From: Akkermansiaceae bacterium
GTDB lineage: Bacteria; Verrucomicrobiota; Verrucomicrobiia; Verrucomicrobiales; Akkermansiaceae
Reading direction: 5' to 3'
DNA length: 51,786 nt
Assembly (NCBI GenBank): GCA_026421245.1
Contig: JAPKDJ010000025.1
Span: forward strand, 1 to 51,786
Every line of letters begins with the position of its first letter. Position 1 is the stretch's first letter. Shown here one piece after another: positions 30,733 through 38,279 of the stretch. The notes under the pieces are model-generated. The model saw only the letters and a list, made by a program, of their open reading frames with translations. It made no database searches and was not told where the DNA came from. The position numbers and the translations under genes were made by a program.

Positions 30733-30930
30733 GATTTGTATGAGGATTCCCAAACGGTCGGCAAAGGAGATTGGGAGCCAGGTGAGAAAAAGAGTCAGCG
30801 ATGAAATCATGACGGCCGACCAATAGCCTCTCCAAAGAGAGCCCACGATGGAAACGACCAGAGCCGCCCAAATGAGCCAGAGAATGAGGGGGCGGGTCGC
30901 TAGGTCGTCATGGCCTAGTGCACGGGGCAC
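30733..30930 (-). pseudogene. N-terminal remnant of an integral membrane protein
   Basis: From a GTG at 30930, overlapping the end of the fumarase gene, the frame reads two hydrophobic helices (LILWLIWAALVVSIVGSLW; SAVMISSLTLFLTWLPISF) then ADRLGILI. The LTLFLTWLP plus DRLGI pattern resembles the first third of a family of small membrane proteins in which the next part reads LPxxxE and continues for several more helices. Here the frame then runs into the reverse complement of the rpoC terminator and stops. I infer a truncation. The family is not named with confidence, and a very short real membrane protein cannot be excluded. Confidence 0.45.
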
Positions 30931-32540
30931 TGGCTGATTTGCGTGAAGAAGTCGTTACCCTTGTCGTCGACGAGAATGAAGGCGGGGAAGTTTTCCACTT
31001 TGATTTTCCAGACCGCTTCCATGCCGAGTTCTGGGAAGTCGACGACTTCCTGGCTCTTGATGTGTTCTTTGGCAAGGAGGGCGGCGGGGCCACCGGCCGA
31101 GCCGAGGTAGAATCCACCGTGTTTCTGACAGGCGTCGGTGACTTGCTGGGAACGGTTTCCTTTTGCCAACATGACCATGGAGGCGCCGTTGGCCTGGAAG
31201 AGATCGACGTAAGGATCCATGCGGCCAGCAGTGGTGGGGCCGAAGGAACCTGAGGCCATCCCTTCGGGTTTCTTGGCCGGACCGGCGTAGTAGACGGGAT
31301 ACTTTTTGAAGTACTCCGGGAAATCGCCTTTGGCTTCAAGGATTTCCTTGAGTTTGGCGTGGGCGATGTCGCGGGCGACGATGATGTAGCCGGTGAGTGA
31401 GATCGCGGTTGTGACGGGATACTTGCTCAAAGTGGCAAGGGTGGATTCCATGCCTTTATCGAGATCGATTTCGACGCCTTTGAATTTCCAGTCACGGAAT
31501 TTATCGGGAATGAATTGCCCCGGGTTTTCTTCGAGTTTTTCTAGGAAGATACCGTCTTTGGTGATCGTGGCCTTGGCTTGCCGATCGGCGGAACAGGAGA
31601 CGCCGAGTCCGACGGGGCAGGAAGCGCCGTGGCGAGGGAGGCGGATGACACGGACATCGTGGGCGAAATACTTGCCGCCGAATTGCGCGCCGATGCCAAT
31701 CTTTCGTGCGGCTTCGAGGAGCTTGCCTTCGAGCTCGATGTCTCGGAAAGCCTGGCCGTGTTCGTTCCCTTCAGTGGGAAGTTCGTCGAGGTAGCGAGCC
31801 GAGGCGAGTTTGACCGTTTTAAGACAGGCTTCAGCCGAGGTGCCGCCGATGACGAAGGCGAGGTGGTAGGGCGGACAAGCTGAGGTGCCGATGTTCCGCA
31901 TTTTTTCAATGCAGAATTCCATGAGGCGCTCAGGATTAAGAAGGGCCTTGGTTTCTTGAAAAAGGAAGGACTTGTTGGCGGAGCCGCCGCCCTTGGTCAT
32001 GAAGAGAAATTTGTATTCCGAACCGGGAGTCGCGTAGAGATCGATTTGGGCGGGGAGGTTGGTCTTGGTGTTGACCTCCTCGAACATTGTTTTGGGCGAG
32101 ACTTGTGAGTAGCGGAGGTTTTCTTCCTGGTAGGTTTTGTGAATTCCGGCCGAAAGAGCTTCGGCATCGTTGGTGTTGGTCCAGACAGCCTCGCCTTTCT
32201 TGCCCATGACGATGGCGGTGCCGGTGTCCTGGCAGCCGGGGAGAATACCATGCGAAGCGATCTCGGCATTTTTCAAAAGCATGAGTGCGACCATGCGGTC
32301 GTTTTCGGTGGCTTCGGGATCGTCGAGGATAGAGGCAACTTGCTTCAAATGCGAGGTGCGGAGTTTGAAAGAGATCGCTTTAATGGCCTCGTTCGCAAGA
32401 AGGGTGAGAGCTTGTGGGTCGACTTTGAGAATCTCCCGGTCTCCGACTTGTTCGGTTGAGACGTACTCTGACGAAATTTTCTCATACTGGGTAGGATCGG
32501 CGCCAAGGGGGAAGGGCTCCTGGTAGTGGAATTTACTCAT
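30915..32540 (-). CDS. fumA: Fumarate hydratase class I (iron-sulfur type)
   Basis: 541 residues, full length for the single-chain FumA/FumB type. It interconverts fumarate and malate in the TCA cycle using an oxygen-sensitive [4Fe-4S] cluster. Three cluster cysteines are in the expected contexts: [27 protein letters not shown] and [12 protein letters not shown]. The C-terminal beta domain has [31 protein letters not shown] and [10 protein letters not shown]. It lies on the minus strand, head of no obvious operon; its 3' end touches the membrane-protein remnant. No class II fumarase is in the window. Confidence 0.96.
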   Translation of the reverse strand: MSKFHYQEPFPLGADPTQYEKISSEYVSTEQVGDREILKVDPQALTLLANEAIKAISFKLRTSHLKQVASILDDPEATENDRMVALMLLKNAEIASHGILPGCQDTGTAIVMGKKGEAVWTNTNDAEALSAGIHKTYQEENLRYSQVSPKTMFEEVNTKTNLPAQIDLYATPGSEYKFLFMTKGGGSANKSFLFQETKALLNPERLMEFCIEKMRNIGTSACPPYHLAFVIGGTSAEACLKTVKLASARYLDELPTEGNEHGQAFRDIELEGKLLEAARKIGIGAQFGGKYFAHDVRVIRLPRHGASCPVGLGVSCSADRQAKATITKDGIFLEKLEENPGQFIPDKFRDWKFKGVEIDLDKGMESTLATLSKYPVTTAISLTGYIIVARDIAHAKLKEILEAKGDFPEYFKKYPVYYAGPAKKPEGMASGSFGPTTAGRMDPYVDLFQANGASMVMLAKGNRSQQVTDACQKHGGFYLGSAGGPAALLAKEHIKSQEVVDFPELGMEAVWKIKVENFPAFILVDDKGNDFFTQISQCPVH

Positions 32541-32554
32541 GGTTTTGGGGTGGG

Positions 32555-32983
32555 TTAAATGCTGCGGCCTTCATCGACTTCAATGTAGTCCATGAAGGTG
32601 AGAATGTCGTCGCGGTCGGTTTTTGGATCTTCCTTTTTACGCGCGGCGAGTCGATCTGAGAGATCATCGCGGAAGCCCCGGGTTTTGATGTAGGCCTTAA
32701 ACCAAGCCTTCTCGTAGTCGGGACGGGATACGCCGTGTTCGCGGGCCCAGGTGAGGGCTTGTTCGTCGGTGGCTCCGGCGAGGATCGTGCGTTTAAGATC
32801 ATGATAGTCGACCCCAAGGAACTGGCAGGTCCAGAGATCCATGCCGAGGCCAAGGTTGGTGAGGAATTCCGGGTGGAGAGTTCCGGCGTTGAGCTTGCGA
32901 ATCTTGTCGCACATGCGGGGAAAATAAACGATTCCCTCAAGGTTATTTCGAGCGGAGCATGGCATTTCGTAACCGTTTGACAT
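32555..32983 (-). CDS. DUF5069 family protein
   Basis: 142 residues from ATG 32983; the frame is open up to 33205, but only from here is the sequence family-like ([20 protein letters not shown], then [29 protein letters not shown] and [11 protein letters not shown]). DUF5069 members are small cytoplasmic proteins of unknown function, common in Verrucomicrobiota and related phyla. It ends 14 bp upstream of the fumarase start, suggesting joint transcription with it. A helix-rich Lys/Asp C-terminus closes the protein. No catalytic residues can be named. Confidence 0.8.
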   Translation of the reverse strand: MSNGYEMPCSARNNLEGIVYFPRMCDKIRKLNAGTLHPEFLTNLGLGMDLWTCQFLGVDYHDLKRTILAGATDEQALTWAREHGVSRPDYEKAWFKAYIKTRGFRDDLSDRLAARKKEDPKTDRDDILTFMDYIEVDEGRSI

Positions 32984-33084
32984 TGTCTTATTGAAGCGAT
33001 GAACGACAAAAAGAGCCAATGAAAAACCAGTTCGCGGTTGGGAACGTCGAGACGTTGTTCCTGTTGGCGGCCAAGGCGGGCCAT

Positions 33085-33471
33085 TTAGAGGATCTGTGAT
33101 GCTGTCATGATGATCACAACTGTCAGGAAGAGAGCGAAAATTTGAGCGATGAGATAAACGACGATCATTAGGGCCATTCCCGCCCAACCACTTTTCTGAC
33201 GGCATTTGTTCACGTAGGCACTAAAGACTGAGACCCCGATTCCAAGGAGGGCGAAACAGGTCATGAGCTCACTCGCGCCGACTCTCGACACGAGAGGCGA
33301 GCCCGCTTTTCCGAGGAGAACCATGAGTCCGATCAGTCCAATCAGTGCAAGAGAGGGCAGAAAGAAAAGGCCAACCATCCAACGATCAGTCCAGCCATGA
33401 AAAGGCTGGAGATCGCTTTGGTCCGAATCCCCTTCGCGCGGAGCTTGGTAGGGGTTTGGCTCTTCGGACAT
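33085..33471 (-). CDS. Small membrane protein with N-terminal NPYQAP motif
   Basis: 128 residues. The N-terminus MSEEPNPYQAP is a recurrent tag of PVC-bacteria membrane proteins. A polar linker follows, then three hydrophobic helices at about 33-55, 65-85 and 96-125 (LFFLPSLALIGLIGLMVLL; LMTCFALLGIGVSVFSA; MALMIVVYLIAQIFALFLTVVII). Two Cys (C72 and C89) are near the membrane. Function unknown. It lies between the transporter gene (15 bp upstream) and DUF5069, all on the minus strand. Confidence 0.75.
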   Translation of the reverse strand: MSEEPNPYQAPREGDSDQSDLQPFHGWTDRWMVGLFFLPSLALIGLIGLMVLLGKAGSPLVSRVGASELMTCFALLGIGVSVFSAYVNKCRQKSGWAGMALMIVVYLIAQIFALFLTVVIIMTASQIL

Positions 33472-33486
33472 CTTATCCGGAACGAT

Positions 33487-35172
33487 CTAGACTCGTTTTT
33501 CTTTAGCCAGAAATGACAGGGTTCCGACCACAAAGAGGACAGCGAGGAAGATCATGCCTACCATACCTGCCGGGAAGTCGCCGAAGGTCTTCCCGGAGGT
33601 GGCCCAGTAGGAACCAATCGTCGCCATTGTGGTGGCGAAGATCATGAGGACATTCCAGATGATGCGGGAGGTGCCTTCAGGCCGTTTGTCACCGAGGACC
33701 TTTTTCGAGTTCATGAGAAGGAGGAACGTAAAGTAGGCGATCGGGAGGAGCGCCCCGCCGATCACCGAGGTGGGCACAGCGAGGGCAGCTCTGGCGTCGT
33801 TATTATTCCAAATGAAGGGGAAACAACACCCGATGATACCTGAGACAAGGCATCCCAAAAAGTAGGGGCCTTTGAGCGAGAGGGCAGCGGCGGAATCCTG
33901 ATTGGTGGTTTTTTTACCGGCGAAGATTTCCTGGAAAGCGAGGCCGTTAATGAGCATCAGTATGATGATGGTGGAAATTGCCATGCCGAGGACTCCGATG
34001 CCGAAGACCTTTTGTGCGATCACTTTTCCGGTGAATGGTTCAAGCGTTCCTGCGAGCGCTCCCGCGTCACGCTTGACCAGCATTGCGGCGATCATGCGGT
34101 CGTTTTCATTGAACTCGGTGAGGGTGGTTTTTTGAAATGCCACCTTTTCTTCACCAGTCCCCTCAAACTCCGAAAGTGATTTCTCGATGGCGGGCACGCT
34201 CAGCATTGTTTTGTCACCGATGCTGAGCTTTTCCATGTCCACTTTGCCGTGGAAGGACGCGGCGGCCGCGATGACCACGCAGGAGGTTGCGAGGAAGAAC
34301 GGGACAAAAAGTCCGATGGAAAGGTCGGTGATGGAGAGACCGCGATGGCGTGGCCCCCACTTCTTCTTGAGAAGGGTGTAGGGGAGGAGGAAAGTCATGT
34401 TGATTCCCACCGCCGTGCCGAAGGCGGTGAAGATGACGTCCTTTTGAGTGCCGAGAATCTTTGTTTTCCACCACTCGGGATTGGAGGATTTTTCAATAAG
34501 CGGCTGGTAGGCTTCGGCCGGAGTGGTGAGGAGGGAGAAGTCGGGGAAGTAACCTCCGATGACCTCACCCCAGGGAAGAGTGCCCGCGAGGCTGACCACC
34601 ACGGCGGTGAAGGAGAGGACAATGATGGCCACCATGACCTTGATGATGCGATCGAAGAGCTTTGCTCCGCCTCCGCCGGCTTGGTAGAGGTAGTTGACGT
34701 AAAGGCCGGTTGCGAAGAGAACGGCGATGATTGGCCAGAGCCCCTTTTCCTTGTCCTCCCACCCGAACAGGTTTTGTTGAATGGCGGCGGTGCCGAGCGA
34801 GAACTGCGGCATGGTCCAGACGATGTTGGCCATGATGGTTGCGATGAGCCAAGACCAACCGAGGAGGGGATTGAGGTGCTGATTGATCAGGCGCAGGGGG
34901 CGTTGCCCGGTTGAGAGGGTGACGTAGGCGATTGCGGAGAGCATGATGATTCCGCAGATCATGGCCAGGGGCTGGACCCAGAGGAGGCCGTTTCCGGAGA
35001 TCGTTCCCAAATAGAGAGCGCCGACTAACGAACCTCCACCGAGGGTGATGGCTCCCTGCAACCAACCGGGGCCGGAGATCTTGGCGTATCCGAAGAATTT
35101 ACCGACGGGGCCTTTGTCCTTCACTTCTTCGATCACGTCCAGTTCCCGCTGGTATGGGTCCTTATTACTCAT
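33487..35172 (-). CDS. Divergent Nramp-family transporter lacking the metal-binding motifs
   Basis: 561 residues from ATG 35172 (MSNKDPYQRELDVIEEV); upstream frame to 35289 lacks homology. About 11-12 transmembrane helices are visible. The first carries the Nramp signature GPG(W/F)L, but the following DPGN metal motif is replaced by LGGGS. In the sixth, the usual MPH becomes INMTFLLPYT. A soluble loop of about 80 residues (about 320-400, SFHGKVDMEKLSIGDKTML onward) is inserted. PVC genomes often carry such Nramp-like proteins. Because both metal ligand sets are lost, Mn/Fe transport should not be assumed. Substrate unknown. Confidence 0.8.
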   Translation of the reverse strand: MSNKDPYQRELDVIEEVKDKGPVGKFFGYAKISGPGWLQGAITLGGGSLVGALYLGTISGNGLLWVQPLAMICGIIMLSAIAYVTLSTGQRPLRLINQHLNPLLGWSWLIATIMANIVWTMPQFSLGTAAIQQNLFGWEDKEKGLWPIIAVLFATGLYVNYLYQAGGGGAKLFDRIIKVMVAIIVLSFTAVVVSLAGTLPWGEVIGGYFPDFSLLTTPAEAYQPLIEKSSNPEWWKTKILGTQKDVIFTAFGTAVGINMTFLLPYTLLKKKWGPRHRGLSITDLSIGLFVPFFLATSCVVIAAAASFHGKVDMEKLSIGDKTMLSVPAIEKSLSEFEGTGEEKVAFQKTTLTEFNENDRMIAAMLVKRDAGALAGTLEPFTGKVIAQKVFGIGVLGMAISTIIILMLINGLAFQEIFAGKKTTNQDSAAALSLKGPYFLGCLVSGIIGCCFPFIWNNNDARAALAVPTSVIGGALLPIAYFTFLLLMNSKKVLGDKRPEGTSRIIWNVLMIFATTMATIGSYWATSGKTFGDFPAGMVGMIFLAVLFVVGTLSFLAKEKRV

Positions 35173-35217
35173 GTGTAGAGTAAGTCTTGTGAATTGGAGG
35201 CAGTCCGAAAAGGAAAA

Positions 35218-36177
35218 ATGCTGTTTCTTCGACACTCGGGATTGCGGGGAGGGGTGAGTGAGGGCACACTCACGGCGTTGTCCACGCACGAGTCATCTCC
35301 TGAAACACCGACCCTTTCGAAGGATCTTCAGGTCCTCACGAAAGTTCGGTTGAATACCTTCGTTCTGATTACCACGCTCTTTGGCTTTTATCTCGCCGCA
35401 AAGGGGCTGGGCGGGATGTCTGGGAAGTGGTGGTTGCTCTTGCACACTTTGATGGGAACGGCGGCTGCGGCCTTTGGTTCGGCGGCTTTTAATCAACTGA
35501 TGGAGATCGAGGATGACGCCCGAATGAAGCGGACCTCGGACCGTCCACTCCCTTCACGGCGAATGAGCGTGATGAAGGCCTTCGGGATTGGCTGGGGGTT
35601 GGCAGCCTTTGGGGTGATCCATTTGGCGGCCAAGGTGAATGCCGAGGCCGCGATATTGGCCGCAGTCACGATTGCGGTTTACGTCTTTGTCTACACACCA
35701 ATGAAGAAGTGGCATTCGACCAATACCTTGGTGGGGGCGATTCCAGGAGCCATTCCTCCGCTGATCGGTTGGGTTGGGGCCGGAGGGGATTGGTCGGTCT
35801 GGGGAGGATGGTTTTTATTCAGTCTGCTGTTTTTCTGGCAACTCCCTCATTTCGTCGCCATCAGCTGGCTTTGTCGGGAGGAATATGAGGAAGCCGGTTA
35901 TCAAATGTGGTCTAATGGTGATGTTTCAGGCGGGAAAACGGCGACTTTGTTCATTGTGTTTTCAATCTGTCTGATGTCCCTAGTGGTTTCCGGAGCGATG
36001 ACGGGACTTTTCCCCTGGGGGGTGGCTTTGGGGCACACCGTGTTGGTGATCTATCTCATGCGCCCGATCTTGAGCTACCGGGCTTCCGGTGAGAGGGCTC
36101 CGATGAGAAAGGCCTTTCTGGGAACTCTGCTTTATCTGCCCGTAGTGTTGCTCGGCCTTGCCTTTGTGTGGAGTTGA
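35218..36177 (+). CDS. ctaB: Protoheme IX farnesyltransferase (heme O synthase)
   Basis: About 319 residues. A UbiA-family membrane enzyme that adds a farnesyl group to heme b, giving heme O for heme-copper oxidases. First prenyl-diphosphate motif NQLMEIEDDARMKRTSDRPL; second aspartate-rich region around YTPMKKWHSTNT and GAIPGAIPPLIGW; FFWQLPHFVAISWLCREEY is typical of CtaB. About nine helices. I chose ATG 35218 because AAAGGA lies 6-10 bases upstream; the frame also opens earlier (TTG 35194) and a GTG start near 35254 is possible. It opens a four-gene oxidase-assembly cluster. Confidence 0.93.
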   Translation: MLFLRHSGLRGGVSEGTLTALSTHESSPETPTLSKDLQVLTKVRLNTFVLITTLFGFYLAAKGLGGMSGKWWLLLHTLMGTAAAAFGSAAFNQLMEIEDDARMKRTSDRPLPSRRMSVMKAFGIGWGLAAFGVIHLAAKVNAEAAILAAVTIAVYVFVYTPMKKWHSTNTLVGAIPGAIPPLIGWVGAGGDWSVWGGWFLFSLLFFWQLPHFVAISWLCREEYEEAGYQMWSNGDVSGGKTATLFIVFSICLMSLVVSGAMTGLFPWGVALGHTVLVIYLMRPILSYRASGERAPMRKAFLGTLLYLPVVLLGLAFVWS

Positions 36178-36185
36178 GCTAGTTT
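36158..36185 (+). promoter_or_regulatory. Possible promoter just before the GTG of the cysteine-less SCO-like gene
   Basis: TTGCCT (36158-36163), 16 bp, TAGTTT (36180-36185). The -10 hexamer equals those before tuf and the prepilin peptidase gene. Transcription would begin within a few bases of GTG 36195. It overlaps the end of ctaB. Confidence 0.3.
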
Positions 36186-36194
36186 TCGCCCGAA

Positions 36195-36977
36195 GTGGAT
36201 GTCAGCCAGTTAGAGCCTGCCGAGCGGGACCCCAAGAAATTGCGGGCGACCGCATTTAAGATCGTCATTTTCATGGTGATCAGCGGATTTTTTTTAAATT
36301 ATGCCTACAGTAAGTATCGGGAGAGGACTGCCGACAGTAAGCGTCCGAGTATTGAAACGAGAATCACCGAACCCGAGGTCGAGCTTCTGACTGCCGACGG
36401 GGTCGCTCGAAATATCCAGGATCTGAAAGGAAGAGTGACGATGGTGCTTACCATGCCCTCAGTTCCTAATCCCGAATCCAAGCCGACCCTGGAGGCTCTT
36501 CGCGAGGTGATGGATGCCTTCAAGGATGCTCCGGAGAAGCCGACCATTCTTATCTTTGTTCTCGATGGTTCAAATGCCGAGCCGGAGAAAATGTCCGGAG
36601 TTCTTTCGGAATATGGCCAGGAGCCCGAGGTCTGGCGTGTGGTGGCCGATGACGACGCGAAAACTTCGCTGCGTTCGTTTTCCAAGACCAAGATGCGCTT
36701 TAACCGTGTTCCGACGGAGAAAGAGGGCGTTTTTGACTACGACACTCGACTCGTTCTTCTGGACCAACATTTGTTTGTCCGCGGGGTGCCCGGCGAGACC
36801 GATGGCTGGGATTTTGAAACCGTCGTGGAAATGGAAAAGAAATTTGAAAAGGCCAAAGCCAAATCTCCGGATGAAGAGCTGCGGCCTCTGCCAATGACGA
36901 CTCCGAAGCTTCGCGAAATTCTCATCGAATCGATCGAATACCTCTACGCCAACCCGAACGAGAAAGGACAAGAATGA
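36195..36977 (+). CDS. SCO-like thioredoxin-fold membrane protein without the copper cysteines
   Basis: 260 residues from a GTG. An N-terminal cytoplasmic stretch and one transmembrane helix (FKIVIFMVISGFFLNYAYS, about 21-39) precede a thioredoxin-like domain of SCO layout: EVELLTADGVARNIQDLKGRV, then LTMPSVPNPES where SCO proteins have the Cys-x3-Cys, and LDQHLFVRGVPG near the C-terminus. No Cys is present in the whole protein. So it cannot bind Cu the SCO way or do thiol exchange. It overlaps the next SCO-like gene by 4 bp (ATGA), which suggests translational coupling and perhaps a heteromeric chaperone. Possibly a structural or redox-inactive partner. Confidence 0.7.
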   Translation: MDVSQLEPAERDPKKLRATAFKIVIFMVISGFFLNYAYSKYRERTADSKRPSIETRITEPEVELLTADGVARNIQDLKGRVTMVLTMPSVPNPESKPTLEALREVMDAFKDAPEKPTILIFVLDGSNAEPEKMSGVLSEYGQEPEVWRVVADDDAKTSLRSFSKTKMRFNRVPTEKEGVFDYDTRLVLLDQHLFVRGVPGETDGWDFETVVEMEKKFEKAKAKSPDEELRPLPMTTPKLREILIESIEYLYANPNEKGQE

Positions 36978-37666
36978 CCGATAAAAAGAAAATCACTCTC
37001 ATCTATGTGGGAGTCGCTGTGATCTCGCTGATGATCCTCGGGATGTCGTTCTTTTTGACGACTTTGAAGAAGGAGAAACGCGATAATTCTCCGCCGGCGA
37101 CGGACGTTGGAAAGGAGAATGTCGATGAATTGGCGGTGCTGGGAGGGGACATCGAATTGGAGAGACAGGATGGTTCCAAGGCCAGGATCTCAGACCTTCA
37201 CGATAAGGTTTGGCTGGCTGTGCAATATTACGAATCCTGCCCGATGTGTGCGGCTCGTAATACCAATTTCCTCCTGGAAGTTTATAAGCAATTCCGCAGC
37301 GAAGATGATTTTGTCGTGGTGTGTCTCTCGGTTGACCCGGAAGCCGACACCAAGGAGAAGTTGTTGGACGTGCGAGATCGCTTGAAGGCCGATAAGAAGA
37401 ATTGGTGGTTTTTGAAAGGGGAGCAAAAAATGCTCTGGGATTACATGACGGATGTGATGTTTTTCACGGGAATTCGTGAACGTTTTGAGGAGGTTGAAAT
37501 CGCGGCCAAGGGGCGCTGGGCTCACGACATGGGAATTCATCTCTACCGGGGTGATACTCTGGTTCACAAGTGGCATGAAGGGCTTCCTCCCGAACAGCTC
37601 GCCGACGAAGTCAGGGAAGCTTTGGGAAAGCTCGGAAAGCCGGAGCCAGAGGAGCCGAAACCATAG
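36974..37666 (+). CDS. SCO1/SenC-like oxidase assembly protein with a CxxC site
   Basis: 230 residues. Membrane anchor at about 8-28, then an extracytoplasmic thioredoxin-fold domain. The active site reads ESCPMCAARN (C89, C92), a CxxC spacing rather than the CxxxC of canonical SCO proteins. The conserved His is present at 184 (RWAHDMGIHLYRGDTLV) and VVCLSVDPEADTKEKL matches the family. SCO proteins insert copper into the CuA site of cytochrome c oxidase or keep its cysteines reduced. The spacing hints at a thiol-reductase role. Pro/Glu-rich C-terminal tail. Between a Cys-less paralogue and the DUF420 gene. Confidence 0.82.
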   Translation: MTDKKKITLIYVGVAVISLMILGMSFFLTTLKKEKRDNSPPATDVGKENVDELAVLGGDIELERQDGSKARISDLHDKVWLAVQYYESCPMCAARNTNFLLEVYKQFRSEDDFVVVCLSVDPEADTKEKLLDVRDRLKADKKNWWFLKGEQKMLWDYMTDVMFFTGIRERFEEVEIAAKGRWAHDMGIHLYRGDTLVHKWHEGLPPEQLADEVREALGKLGKPEPEEPKP

Positions 37667-37670
37667 AGTT

Positions 37671-38279
37671 ATGAATGATAATTCGATGTTAAATCAGCCG
37701 GTTCTGACGGAGCGGGCCAGGAAGTTGAAGATCGTTGTTTGGGTCGTCAGCGTTGTGGTGCTGGGGCTCGTAGTGGCAATGCGATCCCCTTATAAAATCC
37801 CGGTCTCCTGGGAGGTGGAGCTTTGGATCAAGAAACTGCCCGGAGTGGTGGCACTCATCAATACTCTGGTTGCGGCGAGTCTTTTGAGTGGGCTTTGGTG
37901 CATCCTTCGAAAGAAATACCGTGCTCATCAACGGTTTATGACTTTGGCGCTCATCCTCTCGTCGCTCTTTCTTGTGTGTTACGTGGTCTACCACTTTACG
38001 ATGCCCGAGACCAAGTTCGGGGACCTTGATCAGGACGGTAAACTAGCACCGGATGAGGTGGCAAATGTGGGGGCGGTGCGTCATGTTTACCTTGGAATCT
38101 TGATCGCGCATATCGTGGCGGCCGCCGTGAGTTTTCCGATGATTTTGATGACCTTTGTCCATGCCTGGACGAGGAATTTTGAAAAGCATCGCAAGCTTGC
38201 ACGGAAGATCTTTCCGCTCTGGCTGTTTGTTGCCGTGACCGGACCGATTTGCTACTGGATGCTGAAGCGCTATTATTAG
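37671..38279 (+). CDS. DUF420 membrane protein (CtaM-like oxidase assembly) with an EF-hand-like loop
   Basis: 202 residues from ATG 37671 (ATG 37686 also possible). Four or five transmembrane helices (about 21-38, 58-78, 90-108, 138-163, 180-197). Histidines typical of DUF420 are kept: HQRFM, YVVYHF, HVYLGILIAHI and FVHAWTRNFEKHRKL. Relatives such as CtaM are needed for heme-copper oxidase biogenesis. Between helices 3 and 4, residues 118-129 read DLDQDGKLAPDE, a complete 12-residue EF-hand calcium loop not usual in the family. The stop overlaps that of the convergent sdaA by 3 bp. Confidence 0.85.
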   Translation: MNDNSMLNQPVLTERARKLKIVVWVVSVVVLGLVVAMRSPYKIPVSWEVELWIKKLPGVVALINTLVAASLLSGLWCILRKKYRAHQRFMTLALILSSLFLVCYVVYHFTMPETKFGDLDQDGKLAPDEVANVGAVRHVYLGILIAHIVAAAVSFPMILMTFVHAWTRNFEKHRKLARKIFPLWLFVAVTGPICYWMLKRYY

